Positions 41,045 to 49,565 of a stretch of 64,000 nucleotides of DNA are shown here, piece by piece. The notes beneath the pieces were generated by a model. That model made no database searches, was not told where the DNA came from, and saw nothing but the letters and a program-made list of their open reading frames with translations. Source of the DNA: Dehalogenimonas sp. W (lineage in GTDB: Bacteria > Chloroflexota > Dehalococcoidia > Dehalococcoidales > Dehalococcoidaceae); assembly GCF_037094495.1 (NCBI RefSeq), contig NZ_CP146612.1:1488001-1552000 (forward strand). The letters are read 5' to 3'. Position 1 is the stretch's first letter; each line of letters begins with the position of its first letter. The translations under genes and the position numbers were made by a program.

Positions 41045-43468
41045 TTAACCTTTCTGGAAAACAATTCTGAAGGTGGTACCGCCGGAGCGCTCCAGGTCAA
41101 AAACACCGCCTAATTGATGGCGGGCCAGGGCATTGACCAATCTCATGCCCAGCGAGCGATTATTCAGCGGGTCAAAACCTTCCGGAAGTCCGATGCCGTT
41201 GTCTTTGACGATCAGGACATATTTACCATTATCGTTAAGGGGTTGTAAAGAAATCCGAATGGTGCCGTGCTTGCCCTCGGGGAAAGCATATTTTATGGCA
41301 TTAGTTACCAGTTCGTTGATGATCAGGCCCAGCGGGATGGCGGTATCAAGGTCAAATGACACTCCGGCGACATCAATGTCAGCGTGGATTACACCGGGTT
41401 CGGGAGCATAGGCGTGCAGCAAATTTGTAATCAGATCATTGACGTAATCCCGGATATCAATACTGGCGATATCGGCGGATTCGTATAGCTTGTTATAAAC
41501 CAGCGACATACTCTTGATGCGTTCCTGGCTTTCCTTGAGCATTGCTTTAGTAGGTTCATCGGCGACGTACTGGCTCTGCATTTTAAGCAGGCTGGACACC
41601 ACCTGCATATTATTTTTAACCCTGTGATGGATCTCTTTCAGCAGCAGTTCTTTTTCGGCCAGAGCGGCTTTAATGCGAGCCTGGGACTTTTTAACCTCAG
41701 TGATGTTCCGGGCAATGGTGGAGTATCCGGTAACGTGACCGTCGGTGTCTTTGATAGGGGATATAATCACCGCCACGTCAATAAGTGCGCCGTCCTTCCG
41801 TTGACGTGTGGTTTCCCAATTGACGGCGGTCCCGGATTTAAAAATCTCCTGGAGTATTTCCGGGACTTCATTGTCAATGCCGGCGGGGATGAGCGGGGAA
41901 TTGGACTGACCGATCATTTCGGCCGCAGTGTAGCCAAAAATCTTTTCGGCTGCTTTGTTCCAACTGGTGATTATCCCGTTGGTGTCACGCCCGATGAGGG
42001 CTTCAGCGGAAAACTCAACGATGGAAGCCAATTGCGATGTGGTCTCCCAAATTCGGTTTCGTTCGGTAATATCGGTGAATATGGTAGCGAAACCTTTTTC
42101 TCCCCAGGGTGCGATTGAGATATCAAATTGGCGCCCCAGCGGTTTGAAATAGACCTGAATATGGCTCGGTTGACCGGAATAGGCCACTCCGGCATATTCT
42201 TCAAGGTACGGGGCTTGCGGGATGCCGTAGGCCTCTGTGGCAAGTTTGCCGATGACATCTTTCTTCTTAATGCCGATCAGCTTTTCAAATTCAGGGTTAA
42301 CGTCAATAATGCGGTAATTTACGGCCTGACCGTGTTCATCTTCAACCAGCCGATGCAAGGCCACGCCCTCGGACATATTGGAGAACAGGGAAAGATAAAG
42401 CTCCTGGCTTTTACGGACCGCTTGTTCAGACAGATGGCGCTCAGTGATGTCCCTTAAAAGGATAATACGCCCGGTGGTCCGCCCGCGATTATCCCGCAAG
42501 ATGCTGATGCTGGCCTCCAGGTGATGGTTTGTCCCGGTAATCAGACACAAGCTTGAAGACTCTTCACTTAATGAACTTAAAGAACTCAGCCACGGTGTGA
42601 CGGAAATCAGGCTTAGCAGAGGCCGGCCGATGGGTGAATGGTCTGTTATGCCTATCATTTCCCTTGCAGAGCGGTTGATGTCAATTATTCGGTCGGCGCG
42701 ATCCAGTACCAGCATGCCGTCAGGTATGGTATCAATGATGATGTTGCGGGCGACCGGGGCGATAGCCAGCAGATGTCTGCCGAAGATAGCCAGTAAAAAC
42801 ATTAACCCGGAAAAGGCAAATGCCACTCGGGTCAGGTCATAGCCGGGGAAGGGATTGAATCCGGAAACATAAAGAAGGCCGGCAATCCAGGGAATGGAGA
42901 CGCCCGATAACAACAAAAAGGCGATCGGCCGGTATTCAGCGTGGGATTGTAAAGCCGCCCGGATAATCAGCAGTCCACCGCCCAGCAGGCAGAGGGTTGA
43001 ATAGCCGATATTGGCGATCCAGAACCAAATCCCATGCCCGTAAATCATCAGATTGGTGTCTGGATTGACTGCGGAAAATGAATCCCAAATCAAATGGTGG
43101 TGTTCGTTAGTGAAGGCTAAGAGTAAAGTCACCGCAGGGATTAAAAAAAGCAGCACCAAATTGCGCTGCGACAGCCAGCGGCTGAATCCGCCATATGCCG
43201 CCGCGAATACAAAAAACAGAACCGGCGTATTCACCCCTCCGATGTATTCCAACTTGGATAACAGTATTTTGGTACTCTGAGCGGTGGCGGAGACTTCCAG
43301 TAAACCGAAAAAGATCCAGATTGAAGCGGCGGTCATCAGCAAAAAAAGCGCAACCCCACCGAAGGACTGACGGCGTTGCCAAGATACTGCGGCGGCGATC
43401 AGAGTAATGGTCAGAGAGAACAGGTACCCGGCGGTATAGGGCGTGATAATGAAGGCTGGTGCTTCCAT
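41045..43468 (-). CDS. Membrane sensor histidine kinase, 7TM plus PAS domains, HisKA_2 type
   Basis: 807 residues. Seven hydrophobic helices (about 5-235) of the HisKA_7TM type are followed by three PAS-like domains (about 240-360, 370-475, 480-600), then a HisKA_2-type phosphotransfer domain with LLKEIHHRVKNN (His about 614) and a HATPase domain (about 690-807: NELVTNAIKYAF, DNGIGLP). The signal is unknown; membrane or PAS-bound ligand likely. It has its own promoter and is co-transcribed with the response regulator, 4 nt downstream. Confidence 0.93.
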   Translation of the reverse strand: MEAPAFIITPYTAGYLFSLTITLIAAAVSWQRRQSFGGVALFLLMTAASIWIFFGLLEVSATAQSTKILLSKLEYIGGVNTPVLFFVFAAAYGGFSRWLSQRNLVLLFLIPAVTLLLAFTNEHHHLIWDSFSAVNPDTNLMIYGHGIWFWIANIGYSTLCLLGGGLLIIRAALQSHAEYRPIAFLLLSGVSIPWIAGLLYVSGFNPFPGYDLTRVAFAFSGLMFLLAIFGRHLLAIAPVARNIIIDTIPDGMLVLDRADRIIDINRSAREMIGITDHSPIGRPLLSLISVTPWLSSLSSLSEESSSLCLITGTNHHLEASISILRDNRGRTTGRIILLRDITERHLSEQAVRKSQELYLSLFSNMSEGVALHRLVEDEHGQAVNYRIIDVNPEFEKLIGIKKKDVIGKLATEAYGIPQAPYLEEYAGVAYSGQPSHIQVYFKPLGRQFDISIAPWGEKGFATIFTDITERNRIWETTSQLASIVEFSAEALIGRDTNGIITSWNKAAEKIFGYTAAEMIGQSNSPLIPAGIDNEVPEILQEIFKSGTAVNWETTRQRKDGALIDVAVIISPIKDTDGHVTGYSTIARNITEVKKSQARIKAALAEKELLLKEIHHRVKNNMQVVSSLLKMQSQYVADEPTKAMLKESQERIKSMSLVYNKLYESADIASIDIRDYVNDLITNLLHAYAPEPGVIHADIDVAGVSFDLDTAIPLGLIINELVTNAIKYAFPEGKHGTIRISLQPLNDNGKYVLIVKDNGIGLPEGFDPLNNRSLGMRLVNALARHQLGGVFDLERSGGTTFRIVFQKG

Positions 43469-43570
43469 GGCGTGTTAACGAACCCCCGTTATTGATGCGG
43501 TATTGAATTGGTGCCGGGTAAGTAACGATTTACGACAGTGATCGGTTGAACGTTGGTTCATTGTTTTTCA

Positions 43571-43598
43571 ATGGTAACATACCGTCCGGGATTGTCAA
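43571..43598 (-). promoter_or_regulatory. Promoter of the two-component operon
   Basis: Minus strand TTGACA (43593-43598), 16-nt spacer, TACCAT (43571-43576). The leader contains a CATTG/CAATG hairpin with a five-A loop just after the -10. Confidence 0.5.
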
Positions 43599-43610
43599 GA
43601 GTCGGTTGTA

Positions 43611-45962
43611 TTATTTCAACCGAATCACAGTTGCACCGTCACCGCCCTGGTCACGCGGCGCGCTGAAAAAATTACCTACCAGCGGATGACGGGCCGCTTG
43701 CTGTCGTACGATATCACGCAGCACTCCGGTACCGTAGCCGTGGATGACTCGGACTTCCGGCAGGTTGGCTGTTGCGGCATTATTCAGATATTCATCCAGC
43801 AGCGTTTCAATGTCATCGGCGCGTTTGCCCCGGAGGTCAAGTTCAATTCCAATCTGTTTGCCTGCGGACAATATCCTGACTTTGGTATCAGGCCGTTTGC
43901 CGGAAATGCCATTAGTTTTGACCACGCCCTGACGCTCCAATTTGAAGCGCAAAGACCCGGCAGATACTTCAATCTGACCGGTTTTGTCGTTAACGGATAC
44001 GACATCAGCTTCTATTTCAGCCTCCTTGAGCCATACCCGGTCGCCTGTTTTAAGCAACTCGTTATCCGGCGCAACCTCGTTGGATATTTCAGAGAAAATA
44101 CCCTGTTTCAGGCGGGTGCGGACATTTTCTGATATCGTTTTAGCCTGGTTTAAGGCGGCAGTGGAACGCTCTTTTTCCAGCGTATTTCTGGCCAGGCGCA
44201 ACTCTTTCTGGAGTTGGGAGATTTCTTCCACGATGGTGTCTCGCGCGGTCTGAATGATTCCGGTTTTTTCATCGTGAAGCCGAGATAATTCGGTTTGGAG
44301 GATTTGCTGTCGGTTGTGCAGTGATATACGCTCCCGGCTAATTAATTTTTGCTGATCCTCCAGGCGCTGTTTCTCCTCCTGCAGGACATTAAGCAATTCT
44401 TCCAGTCGGCGACCGCCGCCGGATAACAGGCCACGAGCGGTTTCAATAATTGTTGGAGGTATCCCATAACGGGCGGCGGTGGCAATGGCATTTGAGCCGC
44501 CCGGCGAACCCAGAGTGAGCCGGTAGGTCGGTTTCAAGGTATCCGGGTCAAACTCAAACGAGGCGTTTTGTAAGCCCTGGGTTACATGGGCAAAAACCTT
44601 AAGGTCGGTGAAGTGAGAGGTAACCGCTCCCAGGGCGCCCAGAACCTGTAAGTGGAGCAGTATCGCCCTGGCCAAAGCGGAGCCTTCCTGAGGATCGGTA
44701 CTGGCCCCCAGTTCATCCAGCAAAATCAGACTGCCGTCCTTAGCCAGGTTGATAATCCGGGCGATATTGTTCATATGGCCGCTGAAGGTTGAAAGAGCTT
44801 CCTGAACGCTCTGTTCATCGCCGATATCAGCAAATATACCGGAAAATACGGGCAATCGGGAGCCGCTTTCGGCTGGGATCGGCAAACCAGCCTGAGTCAT
44901 GGCACTTAAAAGCCCCAGCGTCTTAAGGGCAACGGTTTTGCCGCCGGTGTTGGGGCCGGTGATAACGATAATACTGAAGTCCTTACCTATTTCAATAGAT
45001 AGCGGGATAGCAGAATCACCAATCAAGGGGTGGCGGGCGTTATTGAGGTGGATGATGCCTTTTTCGGACGACGAGTTGCTATATACCGCGGCTTCCAGTG
45101 CTTTGACCTGATGCGCGTAGCGGGCTTTAGCCAGGGCATAATCAATTTCGGCGGCAGCCCGGAGGCCAGATATGATAGCGGCGGCGTGATTGCCGACCGC
45201 GGCTGAAAGCTCTCTCAGAATCCGTTCAATTTCCCGGGCTTCCATGATTTCCAGTTCCTTGAATTCATTGCCGGTTTCCAGGGCGGTAAAAGGTTCCAGA
45301 AACACCGTGGCGCCGGAGTTGGAAATATCATGGACGATGCCCTTGATTTCACCTTTGTATTCGGCTTTTACAGCGAGTGAGAAACGGCCCTCACGCTCGG
45401 TAATGATCGGCTCCTGAATATAATGCCGGGTAGCTTCAGACTGGATAAGGTTTTGTAATTTAGCCGTCATTTCGTCACGCTTGGCCCGTAAGCGGTTCCG
45501 GATGTTGAGCAGTTCCGGTGAAGCGCCGGGTTGGAGCTCCCCGTCTGCGGTGATTATGCGGTCCATGGTTTTCTCCAGCGTTGAAAAGCCGGCGATGTTT
45601 TCGGCAATAGCGGCCAGACGAGGTGTGTCGGCGGAGGTGTCTCCGATACCGCTTTTTAACTGGCGCAGAACGCCGATATTTCGCCGAATTTCGGCTAATA
45701 CCTTACCCTCCAAGCCACGTCCCAGGTGGGCGAAACGCAATGGTTCGGTCACATCTGAAAGACCGTACGCCGACAGCCCCGGTTCATGCTGTAAAATCCG
45801 GCGGGCTTCGGCGGATTCGGCTAAACGGGCTTCAATCCAATCAACATCAGTTGAGGGTAAAAGCTTCAGCACCAGGGCTCGGCTGAGTTCAAAATGACAG
45901 AATTCAGCGATTATCTCCCGGATGCGGGGGAATTCTAGAAGGGAAAGATCTTTGTCCTGCAT
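43611..45962 (-). CDS. mutS2: Endonuclease MutS2
   Basis: 783 residues. MutS-type ATPase with Walker A GPNTGGKTVALKTLG (about 334) and Walker B LILLDELGASTDP, a long coiled-coil insertion (about 510-630), a KOW-like segment (about 635-680), and a C-terminal Smr domain with LDLRGKRADD and HGYGTG (about 705-783). MutS2 is linked to suppression of recombination and ribosome collision rescue. ATG 45962; the start has no strong Shine-Dalgarno. Lies downstream of tRNA-Asp on the same strand. Confidence 0.95.
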   Translation of the reverse strand: MQDKDLSLLEFPRIREIIAEFCHFELSRALVLKLLPSTDVDWIEARLAESAEARRILQHEPGLSAYGLSDVTEPLRFAHLGRGLEGKVLAEIRRNIGVLRQLKSGIGDTSADTPRLAAIAENIAGFSTLEKTMDRIITADGELQPGASPELLNIRNRLRAKRDEMTAKLQNLIQSEATRHYIQEPIITEREGRFSLAVKAEYKGEIKGIVHDISNSGATVFLEPFTALETGNEFKELEIMEAREIERILRELSAAVGNHAAAIISGLRAAAEIDYALAKARYAHQVKALEAAVYSNSSSEKGIIHLNNARHPLIGDSAIPLSIEIGKDFSIIVITGPNTGGKTVALKTLGLLSAMTQAGLPIPAESGSRLPVFSGIFADIGDEQSVQEALSTFSGHMNNIARIINLAKDGSLILLDELGASTDPQEGSALARAILLHLQVLGALGAVTSHFTDLKVFAHVTQGLQNASFEFDPDTLKPTYRLTLGSPGGSNAIATAARYGIPPTIIETARGLLSGGGRRLEELLNVLQEEKQRLEDQQKLISRERISLHNRQQILQTELSRLHDEKTGIIQTARDTIVEEISQLQKELRLARNTLEKERSTAALNQAKTISENVRTRLKQGIFSEISNEVAPDNELLKTGDRVWLKEAEIEADVVSVNDKTGQIEVSAGSLRFKLERQGVVKTNGISGKRPDTKVRILSAGKQIGIELDLRGKRADDIETLLDEYLNNAATANLPEVRVIHGYGTGVLRDIVRQQAARHPLVGNFFSAPRDQGGDGATVIRLK

Positions 45963-46086
45963 ATGATTAAGGTTGTTGAATTAAACCTATTTTATCCGAC
46001 ATGAAAGGGCACACCAAATCATATCCTAGCAATAGTGGAAGAATCGTGCAAATAGACGAAAAACCCGGACGGGGAAGCTGAAAGAA

Positions 46087-46163
46087 TGGCGACCCCGATG
46101 GGATTCGAACCCACGATCTCCACCGTGACAGGGTGGCATGTTAAACCGCTACACCACGGGGCC
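46087..46163 (-). tRNA. tRNA-Asp (GTC)
   Basis: On the minus strand a full cloverleaf: acceptor GGCCCCG with CGGGGTC, anticodon stem CCACC/GGTGG with loop CTGTCAC (anticodon GTC), T-loop GGGTTCGAATCCC, discriminator G, and CCA encoded (46087-46089). It has its own promoter and lies upstream of mutS2. Confidence 0.97.
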
Positions 46164-46175
46164 GCGCGAAGTGGA

Positions 46176-46205
46176 AGTGTACCGTAATCTTGCGCCGAAT
46201 GTCAA
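46176..46205 (-). promoter_or_regulatory. tRNA-Asp promoter
   Basis: Minus strand TTGACA (46200-46205), 18-nt spacer, TACACT (46176-46181), 12 nt before the mature 5' end. Confidence 0.6.
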
Positions 46206-46332
46206 ACGAAACCGCCGGTATTGAGAAATTGAAACGATGAGTGAAAATTAATCAGGATCTGGATATTTGCAGAGCCGGCCGTAAACGCACATAATAGTAT
46301 CCAATCATTACGCGGTATTCAGACAAACCTTG

Positions 46333-46361
46333 TTGTTTGCCCGGTTACGTTGTGCTATAAT
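46333..46361 (+). promoter_or_regulatory. Promoter of rpsF-ssb-rpsR
   Basis: TTGTTT (46333-46338), 17-nt spacer, TATAAT (46356-46361), leader of about 40-70 nt to rpsF depending on the start codon. The gap upstream (46206-46332) holds no gene. Confidence 0.7.
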
Positions 46362-46435
46362 ACCGCAGTTATTTAGGATTAAGTGTACTGTGGGAGGGTA
46401 CTACCATCGCTGTTAAAGAAAAACGAAGCCAGGAA

Positions 46436-46756
46436 ATGACCGAACTGCTGCGCAGTCGCACTGAGCCGGTTAGCAGTTATGAATTGGTCGTCATCTATCG
46501 CCAGGAATTGCCCCAGGAGAAAATTGATGTTGCTGTAGAGCACATCTCCAACATGATAACCGCCAACGGCGGTGTTGTTGACGCGGTGGACCGGTGGGGC
46601 AAGCGAAGGCTGGCGTATCCAATCAAGCAACAGCTTGAAGGTGTCTATGTCTTATTCAAATTCACCGCCGGCTCATCGGTAGTCAGAAAATTAACCGATG
46701 ACCTGAGGATTTCCGAAAGCGTCCTGCGCCATATGGCGATTAAACCGGACGCCTAG
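46436..46756 (+). CDS. rpsF: Ribosomal protein S6
   Basis: Primary 16S rRNA-binding protein, bound with S18. SSYELVVIYRQELPQEKIDVAVEHI and VDAVDRWGKRRLAYPIKQQLEGVYVLFKF match S6. The only canonical in-frame start is ATG 46436, but its nearest Shine-Dalgarno is too close. Thirty bases upstream, ATC at 46406 has GGAGGG exactly 7 nt before it and would give M-A-V-K-E-K, a typical ribosomal-protein N-terminus, so a rare AUC start is likely; coordinates here are the conservative ones. First gene of rpsF-ssb-rpsR. Confidence 0.93.
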   Translation: MTELLRSRTEPVSSYELVVIYRQELPQEKIDVAVEHISNMITANGGVVDAVDRWGKRRLAYPIKQQLEGVYVLFKFTAGSSVVRKLTDDLRISESVLRHMAIKPDA

Positions 46757-46785
46757 GTCTTTGATGCCGGAAACGGGGGATATTG

Positions 46786-47187
46786 ATGGTTAGTTTAAAT
46801 AAGGTAATGATAATCGGCAACGTGGGTGTGGAGCCGGAGATGCGCTTCACTCCCGGCGGGCATCCGGTGACCACTTTTTCTGTTGCTACCAACCGGCGGT
46901 ATGATGCCGGGGATGGTGAAAAGAAAGAAGAAACCGAATGGTTCAGTGTCGTTGCCTGGAACAAACTGGCGGAACAATGCAACCAGTTTGTGGCCAAAGG
47001 CCGACTGGTTTATGTAGAGGGCCGACTCCGAACCCGCAGCTGGGACGGACCGGATGGCCAGAAACGTTATAAGACAGAAGTTATTGCCAGTACGGTAAGT
47101 TCATTGGATCGGGCGCCGGCATCTTCCGGCGACAGTGCCACCGTGGAGCCCGGCGGCGATATCAGTCCCGATGACCTTCCTTTCTAA
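46786..47187 (+). CDS. ssb: Single-stranded DNA-binding protein
   Basis: 133 residues. OB fold with [22 protein letters not shown] and [31 protein letters not shown], and the C-terminal DDLPF tip that recruits repair and replication proteins. A short Pro/Ser/Gly linker precedes the tip. GGGGG lies 5 nt before ATG 46786. Its place between rpsF and rpsR is the standard bacterial order. Confidence 0.95.
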   Translation: MVSLNKVMIIGNVGVEPEMRFTPGGHPVTTFSVATNRRYDAGDGEKKEETEWFSVVAWNKLAEQCNQFVAKGRLVYVEGRLRTRSWDGPDGQKRYKTEVIASTVSSLDRAPASSGDSATVEPGGDISPDDLPF

Positions 47188-47225
47188 GTATATACAACAG
47201 ATTATTTTTTTCAGGAGATTTTAAC

Positions 47226-47702
47226 TTGGTAGTTTCGAGAAGTTTTGGATCCCGGCCGCAGGGCGGCGCCAGGCCCGCTGGACGCTTCGGCGGTCGCGGA
47301 CGTTTTCAGGCAAGGCGTAAAGTATGTGCCTTTTGCGCTGACAAGAATCTGGTGATTGATTACAAGGATACCGCCCGTTTGAGCCGGTATATATCCGAAC
47401 GCGGCAAGATTAACCCCCGTCGCCGCAGCGGTACCTGTGCGAAGCATCAAAGGGCTTTGGCAAACGCGATTAAACAAGCCCGGATGATAGCCTTGCTGCC
47501 CTTTGTACCGGAGCATATTCGTGTTGCCGGTACTTCCTGGACGGTCAGTCCGGGGATGCCGAAAGCCGTACCCGCTGTTAACGAAGCGGTAGCACCGAAG
47601 GTGGAAGGAACCGTGGCTGTTGTTGAAACTGAAACAGTGGCTGAGATTGAGATCGTCACCGAGGTTTCGGCTGAAACCACTGAAAATCCGACGGCGGAAT
47701 AA
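47226..47702 (+). CDS. rpsR: Ribosomal protein S18 with long acidic C-terminal extension
   Basis: 158 residues against a usual 70-100. The S18 core is [25 protein letters not shown] ... [29 protein letters not shown] (about 32-95), in the Cys4-like zinc form (CAFC, CAKH). The last ~60 residues are Val/Glu/Thr-rich and acidic ([19 protein letters not shown]), an unusual tail that would protrude from the ribosome or be processed. N-terminus is Gly/Arg-rich. TTG 47226 with AGGAG 8 nt upstream. Confidence 0.93.
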   Translation: MVVSRSFGSRPQGGARPAGRFGGRGRFQARRKVCAFCADKNLVIDYKDTARLSRYISERGKINPRRRSGTCAKHQRALANAIKQARMIALLPFVPEHIRVAGTSWTVSPGMPKAVPAVNEAVAPKVEGTVAVVETETVAEIEIVTEVSAETTENPTAE

Positions 47703-47740
47703 TTACTTTTTTTATTTGAATTATTGAGTGAGGGATAATC

Positions 47741-47881
47741 GTGCCCAAAAGAACATATCAACCCAAGAAAATTCCCCGGAAACGGGAACATGGCTTTTTA
47801 GCCCGCATGGCAACACGCGGCGGTCGTAATGTTTTGAAAGCTCGGCGTGCCAAGGGTCGTTTACGTCTGACAGTAGTTTAA
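47741..47881 (+). CDS. rpmH: Ribosomal protein L34
   Basis: 46 residues: [39 protein letters not shown] is the L34 signature. GTG 47741 with AGGG 6 nt upstream. It is followed by rnpA, the canonical order, and is too short to appear in most gene callers' top lists. Confidence 0.95.
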   Translation: MPKRTYQPKKIPRKREHGFLARMATRGGRNVLKARRAKGRLRLTVV

Positions 47882-47917
47882 CCGGTTCTGCCCCTGGGTT
47901 CGGAAAGCGGAGGGGCA

Positions 47918-48253
47918 ATGGCGCAATATTATTCGTTAAAAGATTCCCGGGAATTCCGCCGGATAATGAACGGCGGACGCGGTTGGTCGGATGCCAGACT
48001 GGTTATCAAGATAATACCTGGACATAGCGAGCACAATCGCATCGGCATCGTGGTCAGCAAGAAGGTCGGCGCTGCAGTAGTCCGCAACCGGGTCCGGCGG
48101 AGAATTAAAGAAATATTTCGCCAAAAACCTTTAGAAAAGGGATATGATATTGTAGTCATCGCACGGCAGGCTGCCCGGGACGCCAGCTACCACCAACTGG
48201 TGGAAAGTGCTCAAAAACTCACCGGACGGGCCGGATTGGTAATTCAGCAATGA
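47918..48253 (+). CDS. rnpA: Ribonuclease P protein component
   Basis: 111 residues. SLKDSREFRRIMNGG and the RNR-type signature VVSKKVGAAVVRNRVRRRIKEIFRQ (about 46-70) identify the protein cofactor of the tRNA 5'-maturation ribozyme. GGAGG lies 4 nt before ATG 47918. Its stop overlaps the yidD start by 4 nt (ATGA). Confidence 0.95.
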   Translation: MAQYYSLKDSREFRRIMNGGRGWSDARLVIKIIPGHSEHNRIGIVVSKKVGAAVVRNRVRRRIKEIFRQKPLEKGYDIVVIARQAARDASYHQLVESAQKLTGRAGLVIQQ

Positions 48254-48459
48254 AAAAAATGGCACTGTGGCTGATTAAAGCCTACCAAAACAGCATTTCC
48301 CGGGTTACTCCGCCGTCCTGTAGGTTTTTACCGACCTGTTCACAATATACGTATGAGGCTATATCCAGATACGGGGTTTTTAAAGGCGTCTGGCTGGGGG
48401 CCAAACGGCTTTCCCGTTGTCATCCATTGAATGAGGGTGGGTACGACCCGGTACCATGA
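48250..48459 (+). CDS. yidD: Membrane protein insertion efficiency factor YidD
   Basis: 69 residues. WLIKAYQNSISRVTPPSCRFLPTCSQYTYEAISRYG and CHPLNEGGYDPVP are the YidD signature (three conserved Cys). Amphipathic N-terminal helix. Translationally coupled to rnpA. It usually adjoins yidC, but here a beta-propeller lipoprotein gene lies in between. Confidence 0.95.
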   Translation: MKKMALWLIKAYQNSISRVTPPSCRFLPTCSQYTYEAISRYGVFKGVWLGAKRLSRCHPLNEGGYDPVP

Positions 48460-48487
48460 CCAGTGCATTATTGAGAGGTAGCCCGCT

Positions 48488-49552
48488 TTGAAAAATAAAT
48501 TATTATCTTTGACAGCCATGCTGCTGGCTTTTACCATTCTTTTTACCGGATGTTTCGGCGGCGGCACCAGACCGCTGGGCTGGAGCGGCGTAACTCCGGA
48601 TGGGGACAATCTATATTTCGTTACCCGCGACGGTACATTATTTTCCATTGACGCCGGCAACGGCAATACCGTTTGGCAAAACGCGCTGGAGAAAGCCCAG
48701 GGAGCCTACGGCAGTCCGCTGGTGATAGACGGCACTGTTTTTGTGGCCGGTTACAGCGGCAAGGTGTTTGCCTTGAATACAGCAGGCACGCTGAAGTGGG
48801 TTTATCCCACCGACAACAAACTACCGTCGGCGGTAGTCAGCGGGCTGGCGTACAGTGACGGGCTGATATACTACGGGTCCGATGACGGAAATATATACGC
48901 CTTAAACGCCGCTTCCGGTCAGAAAGAATGGCAATTTGAAACCGGCGACAAGGTATGGGCGACACCGGTAGTTGCTGACGGTGTTTTGTACGTCGGCTCC
49001 TTTGATAATTCCTTTTATGCACTTTCTGCCGATGACGGCCAGGAGTTATGGTCGTTTGACGCCCAAGGCGTGTTCACCAGTGCGGCTAGAATCGTTGGCG
49101 ATACTGTCGTCGTGGGTTCTTTGGATCGTCAGCTTTACGCCCTTGATAAAAACACTGGAGCCGAACTGTGGTCCTTTACAGGTGAACGTTGGTTCTGGAC
49201 GGCACCGGTCGTGCTGGACGGCAAGGTTTATGCGCCCAATACCGACGGCACTATCTACGTGATTGATCTTGCTTCCGGCTCACTGGACAAACAATATGAA
49301 ATGACAGCACCTGTATCTTCAACACCGGTTGTGGTCGGAGATAAGCTGGTTGTGGCCGCCCAGGACGGCGTAATCAGCCTGATCGCGCTTTCAACAGGGA
49401 CAGTCAGTGTCCTGACCGAACTGGATACCACGGTTAGAGCGCCGCTGGCAACCCAGGGCGATATTGTGTTTGTGCATTCACAGACAAATGAGACTATTTA
49501 CGCTTTGAACGTAGCCACCGGGGCTCAAATCTGGCTACACAGCGTTCAGTAG
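48488..49552 (+). CDS. PQQ-like beta-propeller lipoprotein
   Basis: 354 residues. Signal peptide with lipobox LFTGC (Cys about 22), then seven or eight beta-propeller blades with the repeated G-x-x-YALDA/NAASG-x-x-W pattern (YALNAASGQKEWQF, YALSADDGQELWSF, YALDKNTGAELWSF). BamB-like topology, but a monoderm host has no BAM complex. TTG 48488 has GAGAGG about 9 nt upstream. It separates yidD from yidC, hinting at a role in membrane-protein insertion or folding outside the membrane (inference). Confidence 0.88.
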   Translation: MKNKLLSLTAMLLAFTILFTGCFGGGTRPLGWSGVTPDGDNLYFVTRDGTLFSIDAGNGNTVWQNALEKAQGAYGSPLVIDGTVFVAGYSGKVFALNTAGTLKWVYPTDNKLPSAVVSGLAYSDGLIYYGSDDGNIYALNAASGQKEWQFETGDKVWATPVVADGVLYVGSFDNSFYALSADDGQELWSFDAQGVFTSAARIVGDTVVVGSLDRQLYALDKNTGAELWSFTGERWFWTAPVVLDGKVYAPNTDGTIYVIDLASGSLDKQYEMTAPVSSTPVVVGDKLVVAAQDGVISLIALSTGTVSVLTELDTTVRAPLATQGDIVFVHSQTNETIYALNVATGAQIWLHSVQ

Positions 49553-49565
49553 AAGAGGTATTTAA

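Noticed and set aside
46059-46075. Terminator after tRNA-Asp (CCCG/CGGG followed by T-run on the minus strand)
   Set aside because: The stem is only three to four pairs, too weak to list as a terminator.
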